DNA of 30,011 bases from Plantago elongata (Eukaryota; Streptophyta; Magnoliopsida; Lamiales; Plantaginaceae), in assembly GCA_036897095.1 (NCBI GenBank), contig JAYMSP010001649.1:1-30011 (forward strand), read 5' to 3'. Below the pieces are notes generated by a model. That model ran no database searches, had not been told where the DNA came from, and saw only the letters and a program-made list of their open reading frames with translations. Within the stretch, counting starts at the first letter, position 1, and the number at the start of each line of letters is the position of its first letter. This document shows positions 11,763 to 22,465 of this stretch, one piece after another. Position numbers and translations under genes: made by a program.

Positions 11763-12590
11763 ATGACCCCACCGTACTGAGCTCCTTTTCGGTCCTTTGG
11801 TTTTCTCTGAGACAGTGTTGTAGATTGTTCAGTTGTAGGGTTCCTTTGTATTTTAGGCTTTTTGTTCGGCTTAGCTTGCAGATTCTAACCTAGACTTATG
11901 TAAGAGTACAGATTAACGATCCGATGTATTTGTATACCATTCTGATCGACAAAATGCAAAATTCTGGAAGATGTAAAGGTTTCGAAGTTACTTTCTACAT
12001 TCCGTTTAGCAAGTTTGCACTCATCCTTTTCTCTTCTTATCTGAACGTTTTCAGTGTAACTGTTTCACAGATATTGACCAGGGCAAGGTTTTTCTACAGA
12101 TTGTGTGAATTGCCACCCCCTCAACTCTCTGATTCATGCCATTCGCATTTATGAATTTTTTGATTTTGGCTGACATGGTTTAATTCACAGCATTTACGGG
12201 ATTTTGGCTAACATGATTTTATTTATTCACAATATGATGAGAGACAATAATTATATGACTTGTCTAAAAATGATCTATCATACTCTCTATCATAGAAATG
12301 GCTTCCAATTTTATCATTCAGTGTTTCAAATAAACTTATTATTTTATTTTTATAACCACTCACTCAAATTTAACATTAAATAACTTAAAAAAGTAAATTC
12401 ACTATATTTAATTTATCCAATTTTCGACTTAAAAATTCAATTTCAAGGACCCACTAATATTATTTTATTAAAAATTATTATATACCTACTTTTATTTTTT
12501 TCAAAAAAAAAGTAAATGACAAGCTATACCCAGAAAGTATGTCAAAATGTGGGGGTGGGGGGAGGGGGATCTTTTTTGGTACAACATAAT
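11763..12590. other. 3' flank of the NEMP gene and AT-rich spacer
   Basis: The first 150-200 bases after the stop are T-rich with several TGTA motifs, typical of a plant 3' untranslated region ending near 11930-11950; there is no perfect AATAAA. Beyond that the sequence is AT-rich with no supported gene. A G-rich tract at 12550-12569 has runs of 5, 6 and 5 G. Confidence 0.4.
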
Positions 12591-13153
12591 GATACACTGC
12601 CACTTTAGTTACACTAAAGTGAAAGTGACCAACCTGGATACACTACTGCAACCACCTATCCAATTGAAGAACTCTGATTGATTTTCCGATCGAATTGATG
12701 AAGTGGCCATTGAAAATTTTCCCACCAATTTCGTATTTGACTCATATCTTTATATTTGAAATACAAATGCGGGACACGTGTCGTGTCCACGTTAAATCTC
12801 GGTATAAATTGTGTATTATAATTATAAAATAATTTAAAAAATTATGAAAAATATTTCAGAAATTATAAAAATTAGGTAATGCAATTTTTTTATATGGCGG
12901 TTGCAGTAGTGTACTCAAATTAGGTAATGCGATTTTTTTATATATTTTAATTTTTTTTGAATTGCACGTCCGCATTGTGTATCGTGTTTTTATATGAGTC
13001 AAATACGAATTTGGAGGGAAAATCACACGTCCGGCGGCCACATCATCAATTCGATCGGAATATCGATCGGAGTTCCTCAATTGAACATGTGATTGTAGTA
13101 GTGCACTTAAATTGATCAATTTCACTTTAGTGTATCTAAAGTGGCAGTGTCTC
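12591..13153. mobile_element. Foldback element with arms of about 200 bp
   Basis: The left arm (about 12591-12790) begins GATACACTGCCACTTTAG and is an imperfect reverse complement of the right arm (about 12955-13153), which ends CTAAAGTGGCAGTGTCTC. Matches continue inward through CACTAAAGTGAAA, CCGATCGAATTGATGA and TTCGTATTTGACTCATAT. Near the ends CACTTTAG and its complement recur, as in subterminal motifs bound by transposases. The centre is AT-rich and non-coding. No target-site duplication is certain. It is probably a non-autonomous DNA transposon with long terminal repeats (Mutator- or hAT-like); the superfamily is not settled. Confidence 0.7.
12869..12943 (+). repeat. Internal direct repeat in the foldback element
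   Basis: AAATTAGGTAATGCAATTT and its near copy with G in place of the last A before the T run start at 12869 and 12917, each about 27 bp long. Between them lies GGTTGCAGTAGTGTAC, the reverse complement of a stretch of the left arm (GTACACTACTGCAACC-like, near 12633-12650). A piece of an element end therefore seems to have been copied into the spacer. Confidence 0.6.
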
Positions 13154-14108
13154 ACTTTAGTGTAGATAAAATAATTTTTTTCCCTTGATGGATGATGTTA
13201 AATCAGGATCAACATTTATTATATTGAGAGGAATCGTATTTATATTAGGAAAGATTACTTCTTGGTTTATTAATTACTACTTTCTAAAATAAACGTAATT
13301 GCCCTCAATATAATAAAATGTGATCTCAATTTAACACAAGCCTTGTGGTAATATAAAATAGCATAAATGATGAGAACATTTATGTTTTTATTAATGATAT
13401 CGATTATATTCTTATTGGCCTGTCTTTAAAGAATTTATTTAGAGACCGTCTCAAACTAGACTTTCTTTTATTTATTTATCAAAAATATAGAACATTAAGT
13501 CTCCTAAAATGGTATCTACATAATTTATCTAGAACTTGATATATGATACTTATCAAAATCATCGGTACTTTTTAATATTACGAAAGCATCGATGATACTT
13601 ATCAAAATATCTATGATCTTAACATTAATATTTTTTTTGTATTACGAAAGCACTGAATTTTATTAACAACATAGACATTTTGATTAATCACGTAGATAAT
13701 TTTTTTATAAATCATAGGTTGTCTTTAAATAAGTTAGCTAGAGATACTCATATTCTTGTGTATATAAATAAATGGGAAAATTTTATTTGTGGATTTCAGT
13801 TTTGATTTCGATACCTTTGAATGTATAATTTTCATACATTTCTTTTCGTCTTTGTTCAATTTTGTATAATTTCCATACATTTCTTTTCGTCTTTGTTCAA
13901 TTTTAATTTAAATGTATATCTATCTGTCTGTCTGTCTATACATTAAATGAAAACCCATTCAATCATTCTTAAGGCTTCCACCTCATTTAAATATGTGGGT
14001 TGTGCATGATTACTGGGGTGCATTATGTTGACATGCCAGTATGAATAATTTCCTTTGTCTATAAATATTTTTTTATTCTTACGTCGATTTAAAGTTTGTA
14101 AGCAATAA
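13154..14108. other. AT-rich intergenic spacer
   Basis: No gene is supported. It contains a 41-bp tandem duplication, a short TCTG/TCTA microsatellite near 13919-13936, and loosely similar blocks containing GTCTTTAAA near 13424 and 13720 that may mark an unrecognised old element. Confidence 0.4.
13823..13904 (+). repeat. 41-bp tandem duplication (two copies)
   Basis: Two adjacent 41-bp units start at 13823 and 13864. Each begins GTATAATTT and contains CATACATTTCTTTTCGTCTT. They differ at a single position, so the duplication is recent relative to the surrounding sequence. Confidence 0.85.
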
Positions 14109-15371
14109 GAGTTTTCTACATTTCAGATCGAAATTAGTTTTCTCCAATTACTACGTTAATTCGTTTTCCCCAATTTTCCAATTTAGAGTGATGAACATGG
14201 GTCGAAATGGTTTTATATCTAATAGCTTCATACCGAACATATAAGATTAGCATTCCCAAAATATATTGTTCCGTTTCTAATAAATATGTTGGGAGACATA
14301 CCTTGTTCAACATGAACTGGTAATTAGCGAGAATATAGTCTTCAATGCAAGAAAAGTGAAAATACAAATAAAAACGAATTAATTAGGGGCCGATTGACAT
14401 GTCAATCAAATGACCATTTAGATGGAATTTTGGTAAAATTGTATTTGGAATGAAATTGAAATGGGGTATTTAAAGTGTATTTTAGGCCAAATCAATGTTC
14501 ATCAAGTCAAATGAAGCGATTTAAATGTTATGGTAATCCGCCCATTATGTGAACATCGTGTTTTTCATGGACTGTATTTGCAGAAGTCCGATTTTTACCT
14601 TTCAGGCATATTTGACTGAAGTTTAAAACTTAATTTAAACAAATGAAATCAGTATATTACATTATCTTTTTTCCATACATATAATAGCAAGAATTAGGCA
14701 TTAAGATTCTAAGATGATTATACAGTGTAGGTGATCAGTACATAAACCTCAAATTCCAATCAGTTTAATTTTACAAAACAATAGGGGAAAAAACACGTTA
14801 TTTCTTAAAGTGCAACAAAACATAAAAGATTAATATAATTGTGTTAAAATCAAATCAGACAATATAAATGACGCTAATAAGATGAGGCTCTAAAAATATC
14901 CTCCATATCACGCTTAGAATCTTAATGCCTATTCTGGCTATTATATGTATGAAAAAGGTAATGTAATAATTTATAATTTCATTTGGCTAGGGTTTTTCAG
15001 TTTTTATCAACACAAATTCGCCTTCCTGCTAAAAGATAGAATTCTGACTTCTACGATTCAGCCTATGAAAAACACAATGTCCATATAAACATCAAATGAT
15101 TCACTTTATATTTGTGTTTTCAACTTTTGTTGTAGTGAAGACTACAATCTCGCTAATTACCAGTTCATGTTGAACAAGGTACGTCTCTCAACAGATTTAT
15201 TAAAAACTAGAAGTTAAGTTTTTGCGAATACTTATCTTATCTGTTTAGTGTGAAGCTATTTGATAAAAACAATTCAGACCCATGTTCATCATTTTAAATC
15301 GGAAAATTGAAGAAAACGAATTAACCTAATAATTGGGGAAAAATTATTGGAATATGAAATGTAGAAAACTC
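14109..15371. repeat. Large imperfect palindrome (about 1.26 kb)
   Basis: The outer ends GAGTTTTCTACATTTC (14109-14124) and GAAATGTAGAAAACTC (15356-15371) are exact reverse complements. Matching blocks continue inward in mirrored order: GATGAACATGGGTC / GACCCATGTTCATC; the 38-bp pair 14294-14331 and 15149-15186 with one mismatch; a block around GTGTTTTTCAT; and an inner pair around GAATTAGGCATTAAGATTCT (14690-14713) with 14913-14935. Unequal indels shift the inner centre from about 14740 to about 14813. The arms are too diverged to be an assembly artefact. No transposase was seen. It could be a foldback transposon or an inverted duplication of part of a gene. Confidence 0.8.
15136..15178 (+). 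other. Exon-like block in the right arm of the palindrome
   Basis: Forty-three bases follow a plant-type acceptor (TTTTGTTGTAG) and precede GTACGT, a good donor. Read from the second base they give EDYNLANYQFMLNK without a stop. The mirrored copy in the left arm, read on the minus strand, gives EDYILANYQFMLNK followed by GTATGT. Conserved residues plus a conserved donor in both arms suggest a captured small exon. I cannot name the source gene. Confidence 0.4.
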
Positions 15372-15373
15372 AC

Positions 15374-15620
15374 ATGTAATGATGTCTTCGTGATATACTT
15401 TGCATATGTTATCTTCGTGATATGTTGTCTCCGATTTTTTAATGAGTCTTCGTTTATTGTTGCTCGATGTATCCATTGTTTGAAAACTTTGAATCGATCC
15501 TCGACGACGCTGTAGATTAGGTGTAGAATCGATCGATGATGTTGTTGGAGTAGAATCAATCGAACGTTGATGTTGTAGATTAGGAGTCGAATAGATGACA
15601 AGCCTTGATATTTTCGACTT
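15374..15620 (-). pseudogene. First-exon-like coding block, perhaps from a FAR1/MULE-type gene
   Basis: One minus-strand frame stays open for about 80 codons and reads STPNLQHQRSIDSTPTTSS, repeats SIDSTPNLQ, then gives MDTSSNNKRRLIKKSETTYH and a charged stretch ending just before CAT|GTGAGT, a strong donor at 15372-15373. The DNA behind the repeats consists of three degenerate units of about 31 bp at 15509-15600. The style recalls N-termini of predicted FAR1-related proteins in some asterids, which come from Mutator-like transposases; this is from memory and uncertain. The donor lies within three bases of the palindrome's edge, so the palindrome occupies what would be its intron. No downstream exon was identified. 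Confidence 0.3.
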
Positions 15621-15651
15621 TGTGTGAGTGAATCAGTGATGACCGATTGTG

Positions 15652-16564
15652 TCACGCCCCAAAATTAAATAGTTTCGCGCGGTCGGCCGTCTACCGTTAG
15701 ATGGACTTACAACAAGATGAAGCCTCAACTTACTTGTAAAACAGTTTGAAAAGTTAAGTCAGAGCATATAAATAAAAAGTAGAAATAAAATTATACAACA
15801 CTCAAACTTATACAACCTTCAGAAATACAATAGCTATTCTAAACCGACTTGCTTTCACTAACAACCTCCTAAAAAACCGTAGTCACTTACTTAACTGGAA
15901 AAAAAAGGTGTAAGGGTGAATCTCAAGCCAATTTTATTCGAAAGGATCAAGTATGTGAAACCCAAACAAAATTGTCGAGAAACCCAGTATTAACCAATAT
16001 ATATAAACCCAGTATGACAAATAACGTCTAGTTTTCGAATAAACTATTAAGGCTATGTTCTCTTCAACTAAAATTTACTGAACTGAACTGAACTTAACTG
16101 TACTGAAGTAAGGTATAAATTATAAATACACCGAGCTAAATTGAACATAACTGAATTTAACTGAACTCAAGTGATTTTAAGTTGAAAAAAATAGAGCCTA
16201 AGTACCATATTTTAATATAATAACAATACGTTATTTGTAAAATTATATATGTAGGATAATATGAAATAAAGTAAAAGTGTCGAGAAATACTCCTTACTTG
16301 AAGATGATCAATTAGGACAAGCTTAGCCTAGTTAAACACAAACTCTCCTTTAATTAGTACATCGAAAATCCTAAAATTATCGTTACAACGTAAGAACTCA
16401 AATTAAGTGATCGAAACATAATAAAATTAAAATAGTGGGACAATAAATGGTGGGGTGATGTCATGATAATTATGCACTAGACAAAATCAACCTAAACATA
16501 CGCCCCGAGTGAGATAATTTGAGAGAATATGAAAATCTGTCTGCATGTAAACTTTCGTAATCTT
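15652..16564. repeat. Older repeat sequence, left part, LTR-like start
   Basis: The segment starts TGTCACGCCCC, a start common among plant LTRs, and continues with a GC-rich patch (TTTCGCGCGGTCGGCCGTC). It is interrupted by the LINE; the sequence after the second target-site copy (22981-23096) would be its continuation. No matching second LTR or internal coding domain is present, so at most it is a broken solo-LTR-like fossil. Family unknown. Confidence 0.25.
16051..16198. mobile_element. Tourist-like MITE (PIF/Harbinger type), 148 bp
   Basis: It begins GGCTATGTTCTCTTCAACT and ends AGTTGAAAAAAATAGAGCC, giving imperfect inverted ends. TAA flanks both sides (16048-16050 and 16199-16201), the three-base duplication typical of PIF/Harbinger elements. 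The interior holds repeated ACTGAACTGAACTTAACTG-like sequence that can fold back on itself. It is non-coding and inserted in the older repeat. Confidence 0.75.
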
Positions 16565-16581
16565 AGAAAGAAGAAAACGTA
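16565..16581 (+). repeat. Target-site duplication of the LINE, left copy
   Basis: AGAAAGAAGAAAACGTA here is identical over 17 bases to 22964-22980. The left edge reads CTT|AGAAAG, close to the TT|AAAA site preferred by L1 endonucleases. Confidence 0.9.
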
Positions 16582-17061
16582 TAAAAAACTCTCTTCTTGA
16601 GAGCTACCATCTCTAGGCTAGAGATTGAGCTCTTACTCTTGTGAGCTTTCAATCTCTTCTCGTATCACACGTGCACTGCTCTTCTTGTTAACCGGTGAGA
16701 TCTCCGCCCAAAAATCCGAGTGATTGCGAGGCCATAAAGTTTCCGAGAGGTTCTTGATAGGCTCATGATTCTTGGTCGGATTGTTTTGCTCATTTTTTAG
16801 CGTCATTTCCATTAGTTTTTTTCAAATTTTAAATAAAGATTTGCCTATATCCTTTCTGGGTGTTTAATTTCTTACATGATTCTCTTTACATTATCTTTGT
16901 CAGTCTTTTACTCGTTTACCTTTTCTAAGCCTACCACATTAACCCTGGTGTTTGGAGTGTTTTGTTTGTTCTTCTTGTGTTTGTGTGTTTCAGGGAAAGT
17001 CATGGTTGATGGTTGACCCCTTCTCTTATAGTATTAATCACGGTGATGTCTCTTCGTGACA

Positions 17062-18725
17062 ATGGCGTCGGAGGAGGAGGAGTTGGTGAATCTGGGTATG
17101 AAACTAAGTTTGACATAATCGAAATCGCAGCAAGTACATATAGGAGATGACATAATTGTTGTTTAGTGGGCAAGGTGCTCTCTCGGAAGTCCGTAAATCT
17201 GGAAGCGTTCGAACGTACAATGCTGGGAGGCTGGAATGTATCCAGGGCTGTTTCATTCCATAAGATTGGAGATGACATAATTTTGTTTAAGTTTGAAAGT
17301 GCGTATGAGATGCAGCGAGTTTTTAATGAGGGCCCTTGGAACTTTGATAAAAACTTAGTTGTGCTATGTACATTGACAGATAGTGATGATCCTCTTTTGG
17401 TTAAGTTGGACGAGAAGTTTTCGTACATGCGCAAGGGATACCGGTACAGTTGAGACACGAGGCTATGGCCCCGATTCTTGGAAATGAAATGGGAAAGTTT
17501 GTGGCAGTCGACAATTCTCATGCCAAAGGTTTTTTGGGAGCTTCCTTCCGTTTCAAGACTAGGATTGATATTACGAAAACTTTGCATCGTATGATTCAGG
17601 TCACAGGACTGGGTGGTACAGAAACCACTATTCAGTTAGCATATGAACGCCTGCCTAATTTATGCTACTATTGTGGGGGTTATCAGACATTTAGTTAGGG
17701 ATTGTCACGAAGCATTGGAGTTTAAGGAAATACATAGTGACATACCGGATGACAAATTGACATACATGGACTGGCTAAGGACTCATGCTAATGTCTAGAA
17801 TCATAAGTATGTTAATGGGGGTCTTCAAAGAAATCAGGGGCGGCCTCCGATGTATCCTAGAGTGGTGGATACGAGACAGAATAGAGGCGTGAGGAGTCCA
17901 ACGGAGATGGACAAGCTTACGGACGAGAATTCCATGCTAGGAGACCAGTTGGTTCAGTTGGAAAAGGCAGATGAGAATATTCAGGAATCTATTGACAAAA
18001 ATTTCGGGGATAAATCATATTCTCGAAAAGGTAAGGAAATTGTAACAGTTGACGAAACTGATTCGGGTGAGATGCACATGGATTGCGGGGATAGTTATTA
18101 TCAGAAGGATGTTCAAATTTCAAATTCCCAGCCACCCAGTTCCGAGATAGTTCCGTATACCAATTTAGACAGTGACCCATCATCTGAGTCTGTTTCAGCC
18201 CAACCTGTTATTCGTTTGCCAATCAACCCACTTATCGCCTCAACCGAAACGCTTACCAAACCCAATAGCATAGTAGCTCAGCAGGCTACCATAGGCCAAA
18301 TTCCACACTTTAGCCCCAATTTTCCACCAATTTCCAGCCCAAACTTGACTGATTCCTTCATGGGGGGAGCCCGCCAAACTTTTATCAATCAACTTAAACA
18401 TAGCCCTTTATCCCTACCCCAGAATTCCAGCCCAATTTGTAAGCCAAGCAAAGTCAAGTCAATTAAAGCCAAATCCAGTAGACAGCCTCTAGGCTCAGCT
18501 AATTCTAATCAGACAGAGAGTGCTCTTCCAGGTGTGAGAAGGAAGCGGGGACGACCGGTTGGTAGTGGAAAAGGTGTAGGTAAAGGTGGTAAAGAGTTCT
18601 CGGTGGAGGATAATGATGATAGTGGTTCTGCTAGTAAGAAAATACGGGTTGGAGAATCAGAGGAGAGGAGTATGTTGGGTTTACCAGAGGTGGAGAGTGC
18701 TAGGCACCTCCGCCTGTCCCAATGA
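17062..18725 (+). pseudogene. LINE ORF1 remnant (DUF4283 plus zinc knuckle)
   Basis: The probable start ATG at 17062 gives MASEEEELVNLGMKLSLT and then a stop; the next domain resumes near 17166. That part (SVNLEAFERTMLGGWNVSRA, then FKFESAYEMQRVFNEGPWNF) is the DUF4283 nucleic-acid-binding domain common in plant LINE ORF1. A frame change near 17453 leads to FVAVDNSHAKGFLGASFRFK and the zinc knuckle CYYCGGYQ; a further shift there separates it from the remaining H and C (HLVRDC). After another stop near 17797, a long open stretch (17850-18725) encodes a polar linker and a basic, AT-hook-like KRGRPVGSGKG. The protein would bind element RNA. ORF1 ends in a TGA overlapping the ORF2 start. Confidence 0.8.
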
Positions 18726-20455
18726 GTTGCCTCAGTTGGAACTGTCAAGGTTTGGGAACCTTTGGACAGTTCGGGCTCTTGGGAATCTTCTAAGAGATTT
18801 TAACCCCACCTTGGTCTTCCTTATGGAGACTAAGTTAGATGATGTAGGTGTAGATAAGTTAAAGGAGAAGTTTAATCTGTTTGGCATTGGTGTTTCGAGT
18901 GTGGGGCGATCGGGTGGTCTTGCACTTCTATGGTACAAGCAGACTTCGGTTACCATCACGAGTTTTAGTTGCAATCACATTGATGCTAATGTGGAGATTA
19001 GGGGGTCTGGAGTTCTTTAGAGATTCACCGGGTTTTATGGGGAGCCGGATCACACTCGTAGGAAGCATATTTGGAGATTATTGCGTCACTTGGATTCGAC
19101 TTCGTCAAGAAAGTGGTTAGTAATGGGGGATTTTAATGAAATTCTGCAACACTGGGAAAAACTAGGAGGGTTCACAACTCCGGAGTGGAGAATACGCGAC
19201 TTTCGGGAAGCATTGGCTAATAATGATTTTGTCGATCTCGATTTTCAAAGCTATTCCTATACTTGGACAAACCGGCGAGAAAATAATGCAAATACGAAGT
19301 TAAGGCTGGACCGGGCGGTGGCTACTGTTCAGTGGAAATATTTATTCCCCCAATACACAGTCAAACACATCACTTGTAGCCTTGTAGGAGATCTAACATA
19401 TGCCAGTTTTGACCGTGCTGCAACAATCTCCACCACAGAGATTCCGTCCTCGCAAGGTTTTCAAGTTCGAGTATATTTGGGTGAAAAAGTCCGACTGTGA
19501 GCAAGCTATTCGGAATTCTTGGACGGCTGATCTCCCCATTGACGTGAACTTGGACCAGTGTGCTGTCGGCTTGACCAATTGGAGCAAGGTAGCTGTCCCA
19601 AACGTGCATAGGGAAATCCGGCGAGTAAACAAGGAACTCGAACGACTACAGGCTCTCCCTTTCTCGGCAAGTGTTAAAGCAGAGGCGAGGAAATTGAAAT
19701 TGGATCTCGAACTGTTGTTAGATGATGAGGAGAGTCTGTGGAAGCAAAGGGCAAAAGCACAGTGGTTGGCCGAGGGGATCGTAATACAAGGTTTTTTCAT
19801 GCCCAAGCATCCAAATGTCACAGCCGGAATACGATTGAAAAGCTTCATGATGAGGCAAGGGCCTGGACATAGTCGAATAATGAAATGGGGGAGATAGTTG
19901 TTCGTTACTTTGAGTCGATTTTTGAGAGCTGCAGGCCGTCGACCGAGGAGATTAATGCTGTGATTAATACTATGAGTCGGAAAGTGGATCAACCAATCAA
20001 CATGGATCTTTCTCGGCTATTCACGACAAAAGAGGTACGAACTGCACTTTTTGATATGTTTCCTACTAAATTCCCTGGCCTCGATGGATTACCTGCTCTT
20101 TTTTATCAAAAATTCTGGCATGTAGTTGGTAAAGATGTGATTTCCAGCATACTTGATATCTTGAATAATCAAAACCTGAAACCTAAGCTTAACTTTACTC
20201 ACATTATTCTGTTGCCCAAGTGTAAAAAATCAGAGTTGATGTATCAGTTTCGTCCTATTAGCCTCAGCAATATAATTTTTAAGAATGCCTCCAAAGCCAT
20301 TACAAATAGACTTAGGCCTCACATGGATTCCATTATTGTTGAAACTCAATCTGCCTTTGTTCCTAACCGTCTTATCTCTAATAGTCTTATCTCTGATAGT
20401 GTTTTAATTTCCTATGAGATTAATCACTTTTTGAAAAGGAAAACTAAAGGCAATG

Positions 20456-20502
20456 ACACACACACACACACACACACACATACATATACATACATACATA
20501 CA

Positions 20503-20556
<54 letters not shown>

Positions 20557-20589
20557 TATATATATATGCACACACACATATATATATAT
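20456..20589 (+). repeat. (CA)n/(TA)n microsatellite inside the LINE RT domain
   Basis: About 134 bases of mostly CA repeats with CATA, CAGA and TATATA interruptions. It lies between codons for KRKTKGND and ASKLDMSK, where related LINEs have only a few residues. It changes the frame and adds (TH)n-type peptides. It probably expanded in place after insertion of the LINE. Confidence 0.9.
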
Positions 20590-22451
20590 GGCTTCGAAGC
20601 TGGATATGAGTAAGACGTACGATCGGGTTGAATGGCCTTTTCTTGAACGTGTGTTGCTTAGGTTAGGCTTTGAGCAGGTTTTTGTTAATCTCATTATGCT
20701 CTGTGTGCGAACTGTTTCGTATTCTGTTAATATGAAAGGTACTTTTTTTGGTCCCATTGTGCCGAAGAGGGGTATTAGACAGGGGATACTATGTCTCCAT
20801 ACTTGTTTTTGTTCTGTACTGAGGCTTTTAGTGCCTTGATTTCTGATGCGGAGAGGCGTGGGGTGTTGAGGGGGGTGTCGGTGAGCCCTACTAGTGTCTC
20901 CCATCCTCTGTTTGCGAATGATACTTTGATTTTTTGTGAGGCTAGTAGGGAGGCATCAGTGTATGTCCGTGATATCCTCCATTTATACAGCTTGGCGTCT
21001 GGGCAGGTGATTAATGTAGAGAAGTCTACTGTTGTGTTCAGAAGGAATGTGGGGAGTGAGAGGGTTGAGGAGGTGAGGGGTTTTTTTGCCTATTAGGGTG
21101 GTAGAGAAACACGAGAAATATTTGAGTTTACCTACGGATATGGGTAGGTCTAAGAGGGAGGTTTTTGCTTGGATTAGGGAGAGAAGTTGGGCTAAAACTT
21201 AGGATTTTGGGGAAAAACAGTTGTCTAAGGCGGGTAAAGAAGTTATGATTGAATCAGTCCTTCAGTCTATTCCCACCTATGTCATGAGATGCTTTAAACT
21301 CCCGGATTATTTGCTGAGGGAGCTTGAGATGATTATTTCCAGATTTTGGTGGGGTGATGGGAATAAGCGTAAGATTCATTGGGTTAGTTGGGAGGTACTT
21401 TGTGAGAGCAAGAAGGATGAGGTTAGAGATCTTCCTTCCTTCAATCTTGCTTTACTTGGTAAGCAAATTTGGCGTATCATTCAAAACCCGGATTCCCTTT
21501 TGAGTCGTGTTATGAAAGCAAAATATTTCCCCTCTAGTGACATTCTTGAAGCGGTACCTAATCCCAATGCTTATTCTTGGAAGAGTATCATGGGTGCTAT
21601 GAATGTGGTGCGGGATGGTATTCTTTGGTGAATAGCGATGGGTCTAAGGTGAGTGTGTGGAAGGATAATTGGCTGCCAAGGGATTCCTGTAGAAGGCCGT
21701 TCACACCGGATTTATTTGACTTTGGGGACATTGATGTGAGCAACCTTCTTCGGGGAGATGGCAGTGGGTTGGATAGTAATATGATTAATGCGTTGTTTTG
21801 GCCGAAAGACAAGGAATGTATCATGCGTATTCTCTGGGGAGTGTGGACACAAGACGATGGCATTTCACTAGAGGCGGGTACTATCCGGTGAAGTCGTCTT
21901 ATCATGTAGCTAGGAAATTGAGAACAACAGGCACAAGGGTTTCTGCGTCTAGTTTGAACACTGATACTAGAAACTGGACTTTTGTTTGGAGACTTAAAAT
22001 TCCTGACAAGATTAAAGTTTTCTTTTGGAGATTGCTTAATAATGGCTTGCCGGTCACGACTAGACTAGCAAGTCGTAATATTAATGTTGATTTAATGTGT
22101 CATGTGTGCAATTCAGCTGATGAATCAATTTGCCATACTTTTCATTCTTGCCGTTTACCGGGTTTTGGGCTTCCTCAGGGCTGCCTGCTGGCATCTATAT
22201 TAATCAGGTGACTGACATTTGGGAGTGGATGATTCACATTCGATAGGTGTTATCCCAGGAGGAGTTTTCCCATTTTGTGGTGTGTTGCTGGTATCTTTGG
22301 CACAACCGGAACAACATAGTGCATGGGAAGCAAGCAAGGGATGGCCTGGAGCTAGGCCAAGCTACCCAGGTGTATTTGCAGAGGTACATGGAGGCCTGTT
22401 CCAGTTTCCATACGGCTCAACCAGCGGAATCATCAAGTTCCTGGACCCCCA

Positions 22452-22465
22452 CCCCCCCCCCCCCC
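22452..22465 (+). repeat. Run of 14 C in the LINE
   Basis: An uninterrupted poly-C tract preceded by CCCCCA, in the LINE ORF2 tail. Runs like this often miscount in sequencing, so its exact length and the local frame are uncertain. Confidence 0.7.

Noticed and set aside
15652-16564. A complete LTR retrotransposon
   Set aside because: Only a TGTCACGCCCC-type start is visible. No second LTR, primer-binding site, or coding domain was recognised, so at most a solo-LTR-like fossil is noted.
17000-17587. A 195-codon minus-strand frame
   Set aside because: It is antisense to the LINE leader and the ORF1 DUF4283-type domain; no family resemblance in this direction.
19393-19992. A 199-codon minus-strand frame
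   Set aside because: It is antisense to the LINE ORF2, whose plus-strand motifs are clear. Its length reflects the codon composition of the opposite strand.
20404-20904. A minus-strand frame with a long cysteine-valine repeat
   Set aside because: The repeat is the translation of the CA microsatellite; not a gene.
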